Assembly: GCF_011927635.1 (NCBI RefSeq)
Contig: NZ_JAATJB010000005.1
Span: 124,001-188,000 of the forward strand
Reading direction: 5' to 3'
Length of the DNA: 64,000 nt
DNA from: Sphingomonas trueperi
Lineage (GTDB): Bacteria > Pseudomonadota > Alphaproteobacteria > Sphingomonadales > Sphingomonadaceae
In this document: piece after piece, positions 49,140 to 57,851 of the stretch
Numbering within the stretch: the stretch's first letter is position 1
Layout: every line of letters begins with the position of its first letter
Made by a program: the position numbers and the translations under genes
The notes under the pieces: generated by a model
The model's database searches: none
The model's input: only the letters and a program-made list of their open reading frames with translations
What the model was told of the DNA's origin: nothing

Positions 49140-49688
49140 TTAGGCGTTCGCGTAGGTGACGCGCGTGCGGCGCGTGCGGCGCATGGCTGCACCGGCGAGG
49201 CCGAAGCCGCCGATCATCATGCCCCAGGCGGCCGGCTCGGGCACGCCCGACGGCACGAACACGCCCTGGCCGCCGTACGAACCGTTGCCGCGCGAGAAGC
49301 CGTTGATGGTGATTTCATTCTGCATGCCGGCCTTGATCGGCACCGCGTTCGCGAAGACGAACTCGTTGACGCCGCTGCCGAAGAAGCCGGCAAGCTGGAC
49401 GCCGTTGAAGAAGACCGACGTCAGGTCGAGGTCGGTCGGGCCGTTGAACGTCACCGCGCTGGTGATCAGGGACCCGCTCGCCACGCCGTCCTGCGGCAGG
49501 GTGAACTGATAGATGTGGGTGAAGTTGCCCGCGGTGATGCCCGACTGACCGAAGCTGGTCGAGATCGAGCCATCCGCGGCGGTGGAGATATTCATGTCGG
49601 CCGGACCGAAATAGGTTGCGGCCTGAGCAGGTGCGACAGCGACAAGCGCTGCGGCGGTGGCAGCCGCCGCCATAAGCGTACGATACAT
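49140..49688 (-). CDS. PEP-CTERM sorting-domain protein
   Basis: 182 residues. The ATG at 49688 after GGGAGA starts a signal peptide (MYRTLMAAAATAAALVAVAP, cleaved after QA). The mature protein is rich in beta-strand with low charge. It ends with the PEP-CTERM tripartite signal: VPEPAAWGMMIGGFGLAGAA followed by the basic MRRTRRTR. Such proteins are cut and anchored by an exosortase, often together with exopolysaccharide production. The N-terminal NFTHIYQFTLP resembles the FxDxF subtype used by sphingomonads. No exosortase gene is in the window. Function is otherwise unknown, possibly matrix-related. Confidence 0.9.
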   Translation of the reverse strand: MYRTLMAAAATAAALVAVAPAQAATYFGPADMNISTAADGSISTSFGQSGITAGNFTHIYQFTLPQDGVASGSLITSAVTFNGPTDLDLTSVFFNGVQLAGFFGSGVNEFVFANAVPIKAGMQNEITINGFSRGNGSYGGQGVFVPSGVPEPAAWGMMIGGFGLAGAAMRRTRRTRVTYANA

Positions 49689-49809
49689 TCGGGGTGTCTC
49701 CCTTAACGGCAAGTGAACCATTGCAGTGCAGCGAAGACCCTTGGACGGTTCCAAAGTTCCGAATGAAAAAAGTGGGTTATGTCCCAATCCGGGAACAGCT
49801 CAGCGCAAC

Positions 49810-52173
49810 TCACGCACGGGCGCGGATCGTTTCGTTACCGTTTCGCGACACGATCAGCCGGGCTTCGTGCACGGGGAGCGGTCGACCGAAGTAGAAACCC
49901 TGCGCACGGGTGCAGCCGAGCGTCTGCACCATCTCGTGCTCCTGCTCGGTTTCGACCCCCTCGGCGGTCGTCGCCATGCCCAGGCTGTCGGCGAGCGCGA
50001 CCACGGCGCGGATGATCGCGATCGCCTCGCGGGTGCCGCGCGCGGCGGCCTGGACGAAGCTGCGGTCGATCTTGATCGAATTGAAGCGGGTATGGGCGAG
50101 GTAGCCGAGCGAGGAATAGCCGGTGCCGAAATCGTCGAGGCTGAGGCGCACGCCGAGATCGAGAATCTGTTCGAGCACGCTCACCGCCGCGGTGCCTTCG
50201 CGCAGGAAAACGCTTTCGGTCACCTCCAGCTCGAGCCGCTCCGGCGCCAGCCCCGAGGCGGCGAGCGCCTGCGCCACCAGCGTCGCGAAGCTGGGGTTGT
50301 GGAGCTGTTCCGAGCTGACGTTGATCGCGATCCGCGCGGGCTCCTCCCAGCGGGCGGCCTCGTCGCAGGCAGTGCGCAGCACCCATTCGCCGATCGCGCC
50401 GATCAGCCGGGCTTCCTCCGCCAGCGGGATGAACTTGGCGGGCGGGATCGCGCCCAGTTCGGGATGGGTCCAGCGCAGCAGCGCCTCGAAGCCGAGCAGC
50501 CCGCCGGTGCGGGCATTGACCACCGGCTGATAGGCGAGCTGCATCTGGCCCTTCTCGACCGCGGCGCGCAGCGCGATCTCGAGCACGCGGCGTTCCTCGG
50601 CGGCGACATGGAGCTGCGGCTCATAGGCGTGGAACACGCCGCCGCCCTTGTCCTTCGAGCGGTAGAGCGCGAGATCGGCCGAGCGGACCAGCGTCTCCGC
50701 GGTGCGGCCGTCGCGGGGCGCAAGGGCCAGGCCGACCGAGGCGCCGATATAGAGGGTGTGCTGGTCGAGCTCATAGGGCCGCGAGACGGTGTCGATGATC
50801 GTCTGGGCCAGTGCCTCCACCCGCGCGGTGTCGCGCGCATCGCGGACGACCACGGCGAACTCATCGCCGCCCAGCCGCCCGATCATCTCGGTCTCGCTGA
50901 CCAGGCTGCGCAGCCGCCGCGCGACGCGCTGGAGCAGCCGATCGCCGACGGGGTGGCCGAGCGTGTCGTTGACCGCCTTGAAGCGATCCAGGTCGATCAT
51001 CATGAAGGCGCAGCGCGCGCCCCATTTGTCCGCCTCGGCCAGCGCCGTGGCGAGCGCCTCGTTGATGTGGAGGCGGTTGGGCAGGCCGGTGAGCGTGTCG
51101 AACCGCGCCATGCGGTGGATCTGGTCGGTCGCGCGGCGCTGCTCGGTGACGTCCGAGCTGACCCCGCGAAAGCCGGCAAAGGCGCCGCGCTCGTCGAACT
51201 TGGGGCTGGCGGAGATCTGCCACCAGCGGCGATCGCCCTCGACCTCGATCGGGATCGGCAGGTCGGCGAACGGCTCGCGGCGCTTCAGCTTCTCGGCGAG
51301 CTCGTGCAGTTCCTGGGTGAACTTGCCGGTCTCCCAGGCGGGGCCGGCGAGCAGCTGGAGCAGCGGCAGCCCGGCCAGCGTGCCGGGTTCCAGCCCGAGC
51401 GAGGCGGCGAGCCGCGGGCTCGCGCGCACCACGCGGCGCTGGGCATCGACTTCCCACAGCCAGTCGGACGAGGCGTCCTCGAACTCGCGCAGCAGCAGGC
51501 TCACCGTCTGGTCGCGCTCGGCCAGCGCCATCTCGTTTGCGCGCAGCAGCACCAGTGCGCGCGCGCGGCTATAGCTGGCGACGCCGATCAGCGCGACGAG
51601 GAAGGCGGCGGTGGCGGCGAGCAGCGGTGCGCCGGTCAGCGCCAGCGTGACGATGCAGGGGATGCCGAGAATCGCGATGAAGGACAGGCTGGCCAGCGGC
51701 AGCATCCCCATGGTCATCGCCGCGGTGATCAGCACGAGGGTGGTGGCGGCCCAGAGGTCGAGGCTTGCGCGGTCCGTGGCGATCGCCCCGAAGGCGAGCG
51801 GGAGGATCGACCAGATGAGGCCCATCACTACGCCCTCGGGGCCGGTGCGGCGGACATCGGCGAGCGTGGCGGTGAGCGCGTTGGGGTCGCGCCAGCCGAG
51901 TCGGCGCACCGTCACCCAGGTGGCGGCGCCAAGCGTCAGCAGCATCCAGCAGAACAGCAGGCCGTGCGGCGCCAGCGGCATGAGGGCGAGCGCGGACAGC
52001 GCCGCGCCGCCGACTTGCGCCGAGAAGAACAGCAGCGCCGAGCGGCGGCCGGCATGCAGCTGCGCCGCGCGGATCCGCGACCAGTCGATGGTGTCGCCGG
52101 GGTCGCGCAGGCCCAGCATCGCACGCGCGTCGACTCGCGGCTGAATCAACGGTGTCGTGGAGGAGCTGCTCAC
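49810..52173 (-). CDS. Membrane GGDEF/EAL cyclic-di-GMP protein with PAS domain
   Basis: 787 residues from a GTG start. Several hydrophobic helices fill residues about 45-210. A PAS domain follows (about 230-345: FEDASSDWLWEVDAQRRVVR, ending FRGVSSDVTEQRRA). The GGDEF domain (about 350-515) has an intact GRLGGDEFAVVV, and the EAL domain (about 530-780) has FEALLRW, NVSSEQL, DDFGTGYSSL and TTAEGVET, the residues needed for phosphodiesterase activity. Both domains look active, so the net effect on cyclic di-GMP cannot be told. It is located in the inner membrane. The fatty acyl-AMP ligase gene lies 143 bases upstream on the same strand. Confidence 0.94.
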   Translation of the reverse strand: MSSSSTTPLIQPRVDARAMLGLRDPGDTIDWSRIRAAQLHAGRRSALLFFSAQVGGAALSALALMPLAPHGLLFCWMLLTLGAATWVTVRRLGWRDPNALTATLADVRRTGPEGVVMGLIWSILPLAFGAIATDRASLDLWAATTLVLITAAMTMGMLPLASLSFIAILGIPCIVTLALTGAPLLAATAAFLVALIGVASYSRARALVLLRANEMALAERDQTVSLLLREFEDASSDWLWEVDAQRRVVRASPRLAASLGLEPGTLAGLPLLQLLAGPAWETGKFTQELHELAEKLKRREPFADLPIPIEVEGDRRWWQISASPKFDERGAFAGFRGVSSDVTEQRRATDQIHRMARFDTLTGLPNRLHINEALATALAEADKWGARCAFMMIDLDRFKAVNDTLGHPVGDRLLQRVARRLRSLVSETEMIGRLGGDEFAVVVRDARDTARVEALAQTIIDTVSRPYELDQHTLYIGASVGLALAPRDGRTAETLVRSADLALYRSKDKGGGVFHAYEPQLHVAAEERRVLEIALRAAVEKGQMQLAYQPVVNARTGGLLGFEALLRWTHPELGAIPPAKFIPLAEEARLIGAIGEWVLRTACDEAARWEEPARIAINVSSEQLHNPSFATLVAQALAASGLAPERLELEVTESVFLREGTAAVSVLEQILDLGVRLSLDDFGTGYSSLGYLAHTRFNSIKIDRSFVQAAARGTREAIAIIRAVVALADSLGMATTAEGVETEQEHEMVQTLGCTRAQGFYFGRPLPVHEARLIVSRNGNETIRARA

Positions 52174-52284
52174 GCCGGCTGCATAGCGGCGCCAGGTTAG
52201 CGAGAAGTTAGGGTGGCGCTAAAATGGAGGTGAATAGGTCCATTTTCGCGGTGCGGCCCCGATCGACCCGCGGGAGCGGAGGGC

Positions 52285-52305
52285 GGCCGGGCGTGAAGCC
52301 CGGCC
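52285..52305 (-). terminator. Hairpin after the acyl-AMP ligase gene
   Basis: GGCCGGGC (52285-52292) pairs with GCCCGGCC (52298-52305), 12 bases past the ligase stop on the minus strand. No T run follows. Confidence 0.4.
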
Positions 52306-52316
52306 GGACCGGCAGT

Positions 52317-54095
52317 TCAGGCGGCGACCGCGTAGGGCTTGATCTCGCCGTTCAGATAAAGGTTGCGTGCCTTGGCACGGCTCAGCTTGCCCGAGCTGGT
52401 GCGCGGCAGCGTGCGCGGGGGCACGAGCTCGATCACGCAGTTCATGCCGGTGACCGAGCGGACGCGCTCGCGAATCTCCTCGCGCAGGCGCAGCCGCTCC
52501 TGCTCGTCCGAGGTGCGGCACTGGACCAGCACCGCCGGAGTCTCCTCGCCACCGGGCGTGGTGATCGCGAAGGCGGCGATGTCGCCCTGCTTGAAGCCGG
52601 GCAGCTGCTCCACCGCCCATTCGATGTCCTGCGGCCAGTGGTTCTTGCCGTTGACGATGATCATGTCCTTGGCGCGGCCGACGATGTAGATATAGCCGTC
52701 GGACATATAGCCCATGTCGCCGGTATCCAGCCAGCCGTCGGACATGCACGCCTCGGTGGCGGCTTCGTCGCGGAAATAGCCGACCATCACCGACGGGCCC
52801 TTGCACCAGACCTTGCCGATCGCCTTTTCGGGCAGCGGCGTGCCGTCTTCCTCGCGGATCTCCACGGCCATGTCGCGCACTGGCTTGCCGCAGTTGACCA
52901 CCGCGCGGTAGCGCTGCGGGCGATCGGCGCGGGCGGTGCCGCCGGAGAGCTGGGTTTCCTCGACCAGCTCGACGACGATGCCTTCGCCCGGGGGCATGAT
53001 CGAGACCGCCAGCGTCGCCTCGGCCAGGCCGTAGCTCGGCATGAAGGCGGTCGCCTTGAAGCCGGCATCGGCGAACGCATCGACGAAGCGCTGCATCACG
53101 TCCGGGCGGATCATGTCGGCGCCGTTGCCGGCGATGCGCCAGCGGGCGAGATCGAACCGCTCGCTCGCCTTGGTCTGGCTCGACATGCGGCGGGCGCAGA
53201 TGTCGTAGCCGAAGGTCGGCGAGTAGGAGATGCTGTTGCCTTCGTTGCGGCTGATCAGGTCCAGCCAGGCGAGCGGGCGCCGGGCGAAATCCTCGGTCTT
53301 CATGTAATCGGTCGAGACCTGGTTGGCGACCGGCGACAGGAAGCAGCCGACCAGGCCCATGTCATGGTACCAGGGCAGCCAGGAGATGCAGCGATCGGCG
53401 TCGACCAGCTCCATCCCATGGCTGTGCGCCGCGAGATTGTTGAGCAGCGCGTGGTGCGTGATCGCGACGCCGTGCGGGAAGCGGGTCGAGCCGCTCGAAT
53501 ATTGCAGATAGGCGATGTCGTCCGGCTTGGCCTGGGGCAGCGGTGCCTCGGGCGCCGGCTTGGCCGAGAAGGCGTCCCAGTCGGTGGCGGCGACCTCGGT
53601 CAGCCGTGCGGCCTCGGCGCACATGCTGCCGATTTCGGGCGGGTAGATCAGCAGCGTCGGGTCGCAGCTTTCGAGCTGGACGCGGAGCTGGTCGATATAG
53701 GATTGCGCGCCGCCGAAGCTGGTCGGCAGCGGCAGCGGCACCGGCCAGGCGCCGGCATAGATCACGCCGAAGAACAGCGATGCGAATTCCGGTCCGGTCT
53801 CGGCGATCAGCGCGATGCGGTCCTGCGGCTGGATGCCGGCGGCGATCAGGCGGCGCGCCTGTTCGAGCGCGTCGGCACGCAGTTCGGCGAAGCGATAGGG
53901 CCGCACCAGCTTGCCCCGCGCATCGTGGAAGTTCAGTCCGCGCACACCCTGGGCCGCGTAATCGAGCGCGGCACCCAGCGTTTCGAAATCAGCGAAACGG
54001 CGCGGGAGACGGTCTTGCGTGGGCGTGGGCGCAAGCGCTGCCAGTTCCACAGTTTCGAGCGATCCCGTTTCGTCCAATACCATTCTTTTTCTCAT
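52317..54095 (-). CDS. Fatty acyl-AMP ligase
   Basis: 592-residue member of the adenylate-forming FadD32-like group, which activates a fatty acid as acyl-AMP for transfer to an acyl carrier protein rather than to CoA. The AMP-binding motif is YLQYSSGSTRFPHGVAITH (about 193-211); later motifs are ISWLPWYHDMGLVG, PSYGLAEATLAV and WLDTGDMGYMSDG, and the C-terminal lysine segment LPRTSSGKLSRAKAR. The HDMGLVG stretch is typical of fatty acyl-AMP ligases. The start at 54095 follows AGGGG; an ATG four codons on is an alternative. Products could enter a sphingolipid, polyketide or lipopeptide; no such genes adjoin. Divergent from recX. Confidence 0.92.
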   Translation of the reverse strand: MRKRMVLDETGSLETVELAALAPTPTQDRLPRRFADFETLGAALDYAAQGVRGLNFHDARGKLVRPYRFAELRADALEQARRLIAAGIQPQDRIALIAETGPEFASLFFGVIYAGAWPVPLPLPTSFGGAQSYIDQLRVQLESCDPTLLIYPPEIGSMCAEAARLTEVAATDWDAFSAKPAPEAPLPQAKPDDIAYLQYSSGSTRFPHGVAITHHALLNNLAAHSHGMELVDADRCISWLPWYHDMGLVGCFLSPVANQVSTDYMKTEDFARRPLAWLDLISRNEGNSISYSPTFGYDICARRMSSQTKASERFDLARWRIAGNGADMIRPDVMQRFVDAFADAGFKATAFMPSYGLAEATLAVSIMPPGEGIVVELVEETQLSGGTARADRPQRYRAVVNCGKPVRDMAVEIREEDGTPLPEKAIGKVWCKGPSVMVGYFRDEAATEACMSDGWLDTGDMGYMSDGYIYIVGRAKDMIIVNGKNHWPQDIEWAVEQLPGFKQGDIAAFAITTPGGEETPAVLVQCRTSDEQERLRLREEIRERVRSVTGMNCVIELVPPRTLPRTSSGKLSRAKARNLYLNGEIKPYAVAA

Positions 54096-54204
54096 GCCCC
54101 TGTGAGGTAGCAGGTCGTTGTGCCCCCACAACGCAGTTTTCCGTATGCGCTCTGCTACGCAGTATCGTTCAAAATCGGTTGGCAGTGTGGCACAATCAAG
54201 GCGC

Positions 54205-54747
54205 ATGCCCCAACCGTCCCGTTCCAAGCCACCGCTCGTCGCCGCCGATCTCGACCGGCTGGCGCTCCGCTATGTCGAGCGTTTCGCCACCACGCGCGCG
54301 CGCCTCGCCGCCTATCTCACGCGTAAGCTGCGCGAGCGCGGATGGGAAGGGGAGTGCCCGCCCGACCCGATGGCGGTGGCCGAGCGGATGGCCGCGCGCG
54401 GCTATGTCGACGATCGCAGCTTCGCCGAGGCGCGGGTGCGGTCGATGGGGCGGCGCGGGCTGGGCGTTCGCCGGGTGGAGATGGCGCTGCGCCACGACGG
54501 CATCGACGCCGAGGACAGTGCCGATCTCGCCGAGGCGATCGAGGCGGAGGCGTACCGCAGCGCGATCATTTTTGCACGTCGCCGCCGATTCGGACCTTTT
54601 GCTGCTACCCCTGCGGATCGCGATCTTCGCAAAAAGCAAGTCGCTGCATTTTTACGGGCGGGCCATCCGCCTGAGATTGTGCATAGAATATTGACCATGG
54701 AGCCGGGGGACGAGCCGGACGAGCTGCCCGGGGAGGGACATTCCTGA
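54205..54747 (+). CDS. recX: RecX family regulatory protein
   Basis: 180 residues. RecX binds RecA filaments and limits recombination and SOS induction. The three-helix repeats are visible: ALRYVERFATTRARLAAYLT, RKLRERGW, then MAARGYVDDRSFAEARVRSM and GRRGLGVRRVEMALRHDGID. The ATG at 54205 is chosen over an upstream frame extension because AAGG precedes it and the extension has no similarity. recA is not adjacent in this window. Confidence 0.9.
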   Translation: MPQPSRSKPPLVAADLDRLALRYVERFATTRARLAAYLTRKLRERGWEGECPPDPMAVAERMAARGYVDDRSFAEARVRSMGRRGLGVRRVEMALRHDGIDAEDSADLAEAIEAEAYRSAIIFARRRRFGPFAATPADRDLRKKQVAAFLRAGHPPEIVHRILTMEPGDEPDELPGEGHS

Positions 54748-54772
54748 TCGCACAAAGCGATTCCCCTCCTCG

Positions 54773-54787
54773 CTAATGCTGTGTTAA
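54773..54787 (+). promoter_or_regulatory. CtrA-box-like site
   Basis: CTAA (54773-54776), seven bases, TTAA (54784-54787), one mismatch from the alphaproteobacterial CtrA site TTAA-N7-TTAA. It lies 26 bases upstream of the double cold-shock-domain gene. Confidence 0.3.
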
Positions 54788-54812
54788 TGTTACGGGTGTG
54801 GGGGTAACGATA

Positions 54813-55397
54813 ATGCGTGCTGAACAACAGCTAGCGTCTGAACACTTTCCGGAGACATCCGAAGGCGGGCTTCGGTTCGGGGACGATTCCGAGGCGGGCG
54901 AACGGGTCTATCGCGGCGTCATCAAATGGTTCGATGTGACGCGCGGCTTCGGTTTTCTGGTCGCGGACGATCCCAGTGTCGGCGACATCCTGATCCATTT
55001 CTCGGTCCTGCAGGACCATGGCCGGCGCAGCGTGCCGGAAGGCGCGCGGATCGAATGCGTGGCGGTGCAGCGGCAGCGGGGGCTGCAGGCAAAGTCGGTT
55101 CTTTCGGTCGATCTCAGCACCGCGGTCGAGCCGGTCAAGCGCCCCACCGAGCGGGTGGAGCGGCTGAAGCTGATCGGCGAGGCGGGACCGTTCGAGCCGG
55201 TCTCGGTCAAATGGTTCAACCGGCTCAAGGGATACGGCTTTCTCGTCCGCGCGAGCGACACCGCGGACATCTTCGTCCATATGGAAACGCTGCGCCGCGC
55301 CGGCGTCGAGGAAGTCGAGCCCGGCCAGCCGCTGCGCGCCCGCATCGTCGACGGCGAAAAGGGCCCGCTGGCGGTCGCGGTCGAAAGACCGCTTTGA
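54813..55397 (+). CDS. Double cold-shock-domain protein
   Basis: 194 residues with two nucleic-acid-binding cold-shock domains (about 33-100 and 129-194). The first has [19 protein letters not shown] and ILIHFSVL; the second has [20 protein letters not shown] and IFVHMETL, so both keep the RNP1 and RNP2 aromatic residues. Two-CSD proteins are characteristic of alphaproteobacteria and act as RNA chaperones, often in stationary phase. The ATG at 54813 is chosen; a GTG five codons earlier is possible. A CtrA-like site lies just upstream. Confidence 0.92.
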   Translation: MRAEQQLASEHFPETSEGGLRFGDDSEAGERVYRGVIKWFDVTRGFGFLVADDPSVGDILIHFSVLQDHGRRSVPEGARIECVAVQRQRGLQAKSVLSVDLSTAVEPVKRPTERVERLKLIGEAGPFEPVSVKWFNRLKGYGFLVRASDTADIFVHMETLRRAGVEEVEPGQPLRARIVDGEKGPLAVAVERPL

Positions 55398-55448
55398 GCC
55401 GCTGAGGGGAGTTGCCGAGCGCTGCGCTTGGCGGTATCGGGCAGAGCC

Positions 55449-55841
55449 ATGGGACTTCCTTTTCCGATCTTCACCTGGTGGAACGGCGCCACGTTCGGCA
55501 CTCGCATGGGACTGCGCGGCAAGAAGCGCGTCGGCGAGGATTCGCTCGGCAACCTCTATTTCGAGGGCGGGCGCGATCCCAACGGCATTCCGCGCCGCTG
55601 GGTGATCTACAAGGGATCCAACGACGCCAGCCGCATCCCGCCGGAATGGTTCAGCTGGCTGGCCCACCAGATCGACGGCACGCCCGATGAGTCGCTGCCG
55701 CCGGTCCGCGCCTGGGAAAAGCCTGCCGAGCCGAATCTCACCGGTACCGAGCTGGCCTATCGTCCGCCCGGCGCGCTCGAAAAGGGTGCGCACCGCGCCA
55801 AGGCCACCGGCGATTACGAGGCCTGGACCCCCGACGCATGA
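55449..55841 (+). CDS. NADH:ubiquinone oxidoreductase accessory subunit NDUFA12
   Basis: 130 residues, homologue of the mitochondrial B17.2 subunit, one of the supernumerary complex I subunits found in alphaproteobacteria and not in most other bacteria. Conserved stretches: FTWWNGATFGTRMGLRGKKR, GEDSLGNLYFEGG, RRWVIYKGSNDASRIPPEWF and SWLAHQIDGTPDE. It acts on the matrix/cytoplasmic arm of complex I. Its stop overlaps the start of the DUF2155 gene (ATGA), so the two are coupled, an arrangement frequent in this class. Confidence 0.95.
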   Translation: MGLPFPIFTWWNGATFGTRMGLRGKKRVGEDSLGNLYFEGGRDPNGIPRRWVIYKGSNDASRIPPEWFSWLAHQIDGTPDESLPPVRAWEKPAEPNLTGTELAYRPPGALEKGAHRAKATGDYEAWTPDA

Positions 55842-56467
55842 AGGCTGCGGCGGCGCTGCTCGCGCTCGCGCTGGCCGGATGTTCGGGTAGCGGAAGCGGC
55901 AACGGCGCTGCCGGCGACAATGCCGGTGACGAGCTGGTGATTACTGGCAGCGGCGACGCGCAGGGCGTCGATACCGTCACGACCGGCCCCGACAATGCCA
56001 CCATGGATGCCGCCGCGACGCCGATGGGCGCGCGCGTCGCGGTACTCGGCGTGCTCAACAAGCGCAACGGCGTCGAGCGCGAGATCACGCTCAAGCCCGG
56101 CCAGGCCGCGCGCATCGACGGGCAGGTGACGGTCCGCCTGCGCGCCTGCGAGCGCACCGCCCCCTGGGAACGGGACCGGCTGACCGGCGCCTTCGTGCAG
56201 ATGGACGTGCGCCGCGAGGACCAGCGCTGGCACCGCGTCTTCTCCGGCTGGCTCTACAAGGAACAGCCGGCGCTCAACGTCGTCCAGCACCCGATCTACG
56301 ATGTGTGGCCCAAGAGCTGCGCGATGACCTTCCGCGACAGCGGTCCGGACACGGTGCCGGCGTCGTCGCCCGGTGCGTCGAGCGCGAAGAGGTCGCCCGA
56401 GGCCGAGGGCGGCAACGACACCGCGCCGGTCGAATCGCCGAGTGCTGCACCCAGCAACGCCACATAA
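55838..56467 (+). CDS. DUF2155 lipoprotein
   Basis: 209 residues. A lipoprotein signal (MKAAAALLALALAGCSG, Cys15) is followed by a Gly/Asp-rich linker and the DUF2155 domain (about 68-170): VAVLGVLNKRNGVEREITLK, QVTVRLRACERTAPWE, FSGWLYKEQPALNVVQHPIY and DVWPKSCAM. The domain is specific to alphaproteobacteria and envelope-located; the function is unknown. The C-terminal tail is Ser/Pro/Ala-rich and its last 172 coding bases overlap the end of aat on the opposite strand. Confidence 0.92.
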   Translation: MKAAAALLALALAGCSGSGSGNGAAGDNAGDELVITGSGDAQGVDTVTTGPDNATMDAAATPMGARVAVLGVLNKRNGVEREITLKPGQAARIDGQVTVRLRACERTAPWERDRLTGAFVQMDVRREDQRWHRVFSGWLYKEQPALNVVQHPIYDVWPKSCAMTFRDSGPDTVPASSPGASSAKRSPEAEGGNDTAPVESPSAAPSNAT

Positions 56468-57030
56468 TCGTCGCGCGGGATCTCGATCGCGCCGAGCGAG
56501 GCGAGGTGATCGGTGATGAACTGGCAGTCGAGCAGGCGGAACCCGCCGGCCTGCAGCCGCGCGACGAGATGGGCCAGCGCGACCTTCGAGGCATCGCGCA
56601 CCCGGGTGACCATCGATTCCCCGAAGAAGGCGCGGCCGAGCGCCAGGCCGTAGAGCCCGCCGGCGAGGCGGTCGCCCTCCCAGCATTCGATCGAATGCGC
56701 GTAACCGAGGTGGTGGAGCTCGACGAAGGCGCGTTCGATCGCGCCGTTGATCCAGGTCTCGGGGCGATCCTGCGCGCTTTCGGCGCATAGCTGGATCATG
56801 GCTTCGAAATCGCGGTCGACGGTGACGGTGAAGCGATCCGACAGCACCACCTTGCGCAGCGAGCGCGACAGGTGGAAGCCGTCGAGCGGCAGCACCCCGC
56901 GCAGCTTGGGCTCCACCCAATAGACCGAGCCGGCGTCGCGGGCATCGGCCATCGGGAACACGCCCATCGCATAGGCGCGCAGCACCAGCGCGGGGTCGAG
57001 CTCCTTGGGGGGCGAGCGGCGCTGGACCAT
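56296..57030 (-). CDS. aat: Leucyl/phenylalanyl-tRNA-protein transferase
   Basis: 244 residues. Aat adds Leu or Phe to N-terminal Lys or Arg and so feeds proteins to ClpS-ClpAP (N-end rule). Conserved parts: LRAYAMGVFPMADARDAGSV, YWVEPKLRGVLPLDGFHLSR, the acceptor part ETWINGAIERAFVELHHLGY, AHSIECWEGDRLAGGLYGLA, and FFGESMVTRVRDASKVAL. The start MVQRRSPP at 57030 lies two bases after the ParA-like gene stop, so they are co-transcribed. The 3' end overlaps the DUF2155 gene tail-to-tail by 172 bases. Confidence 0.95.
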   Translation of the reverse strand: MVQRRSPPKELDPALVLRAYAMGVFPMADARDAGSVYWVEPKLRGVLPLDGFHLSRSLRKVVLSDRFTVTVDRDFEAMIQLCAESAQDRPETWINGAIERAFVELHHLGYAHSIECWEGDRLAGGLYGLALGRAFFGESMVTRVRDASKVALAHLVARLQAGGFRLLDCQFITDHLASLGAIEIPRDDYVALLGAALGDSTGAVSLPPSASGDLFALDAPGDDAGTVSGPLSRKVIAQLLGHTS

Positions 57031-57032
57031 GG

Positions 57033-57767
57033 TCAACGAACGCCCTGGGCCAGGCTTCGTTCGATCGCCTGCCACAGCTCGGCGAAGGCCCGCGTCGCCG
57101 CGCTGCGCGGTGCAAAGGCGCCCACCGGCGCGCGCCGCACCGCGACGGACTCGATCACGCTCGCCATCGGGATCACCGGCCAGTCGGGCTGGCGCGCCAG
57201 TGCCTCGGCATGGAGCTTGCGGCGACGATCGACCATCGCGTGCACCGGCATCAGCGGCACCCTGGCGCCGCGCTGGGCGAGGTGCGCGGCGACCTCCGCG
57301 AAGGCGCGCTGCGAGAGCGGGGAGGGCACCACCGGGACGACGATCAGGTCGGCGGCGCGCATCACCTGCTCGCTCGTCTCGGTGAGGCCGGGCGGGCAAT
57401 CGAGCAGGATCCGGTCGAAATCCTGCGCCAGCTCGTCGAGCAGCTTGCGCAGTCGCTTCTTCTTGTCGAGCGCATGGAAGAGATGGTCGAGCTGGCGCAG
57501 CGAGGTATCGGCGGGCAGCAGCGCGAGCCGGTCGATGGCGGTCGCGCGGAGCAGCTTGGCGGCGGCGACGTCCTTGGAGAAGATCGCCTGCGCCTGATGG
57601 CGGCCGGCCTCGTCGCCGCCGAGCAGGAAGGTGGCGGCGGCCTGGGGATCAAGGTCCCAGAGCAGCGTGCGGCGCGAGGAGCGGATCGCGGACGCCCAGG
57701 CCAGGTTGACCGTCAGCGTCGTCTTCCCGACGCCGCCCTTCAGGCTGTACACTGCGATCGTTGCCAC
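57033..57767 (-). CDS. ParA/MinD-like ATPase
   Basis: 244 residues from a GTG start with GGAGGT five bases upstream. The deviant Walker A is KGGVGKTT (10-17); DLDPQAAAT and ILLDCPPGLTETSEQ supply the switch and Walker B regions. This is an orphan ParA-type ATPase without a ParB gene or centromere-like repeats nearby, so plasmid partition is unlikely; such proteins position cellular machines or act with envelope complexes. It is transcribed with aat. A terminator of the upstream lipoprotein gene ends only 26 bases before its start, leaving little room for its own promoter. Confidence 0.9.
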   Translation of the reverse strand: MATIAVYSLKGGVGKTTLTVNLAWASAIRSSRRTLLWDLDPQAAATFLLGGDEAGRHQAQAIFSKDVAAAKLLRATAIDRLALLPADTSLRQLDHLFHALDKKKRLRKLLDELAQDFDRILLDCPPGLTETSEQVMRAADLIVVPVVPSPLSQRAFAEVAAHLAQRGARVPLMPVHAMVDRRRKLHAEALARQPDWPVIPMASVIESVAVRRAPVGAFAPRSAATRAFAELWQAIERSLAQGVR

Positions 57768-57793
57768 GCTTTACCTCCGGCCTCTAGCTGGCA

Positions 57794-57828
57794 TGAAAAA
57801 AGCCCGGCGGAAATAGCCGCCGGGCTTT
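57794..57828. terminator. Terminator after the MliC-like gene
   Basis: AGCCCGGCGG (57801-57810) pairs with CCGCCGGGCT (57817-57826). The minus strand continues with TTTTTT; the plus strand with TTGTTTT. Confidence 0.85.
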
Positions 57829-57851
57829 GTTTTCGGGGCGGAGGTGCAGGC

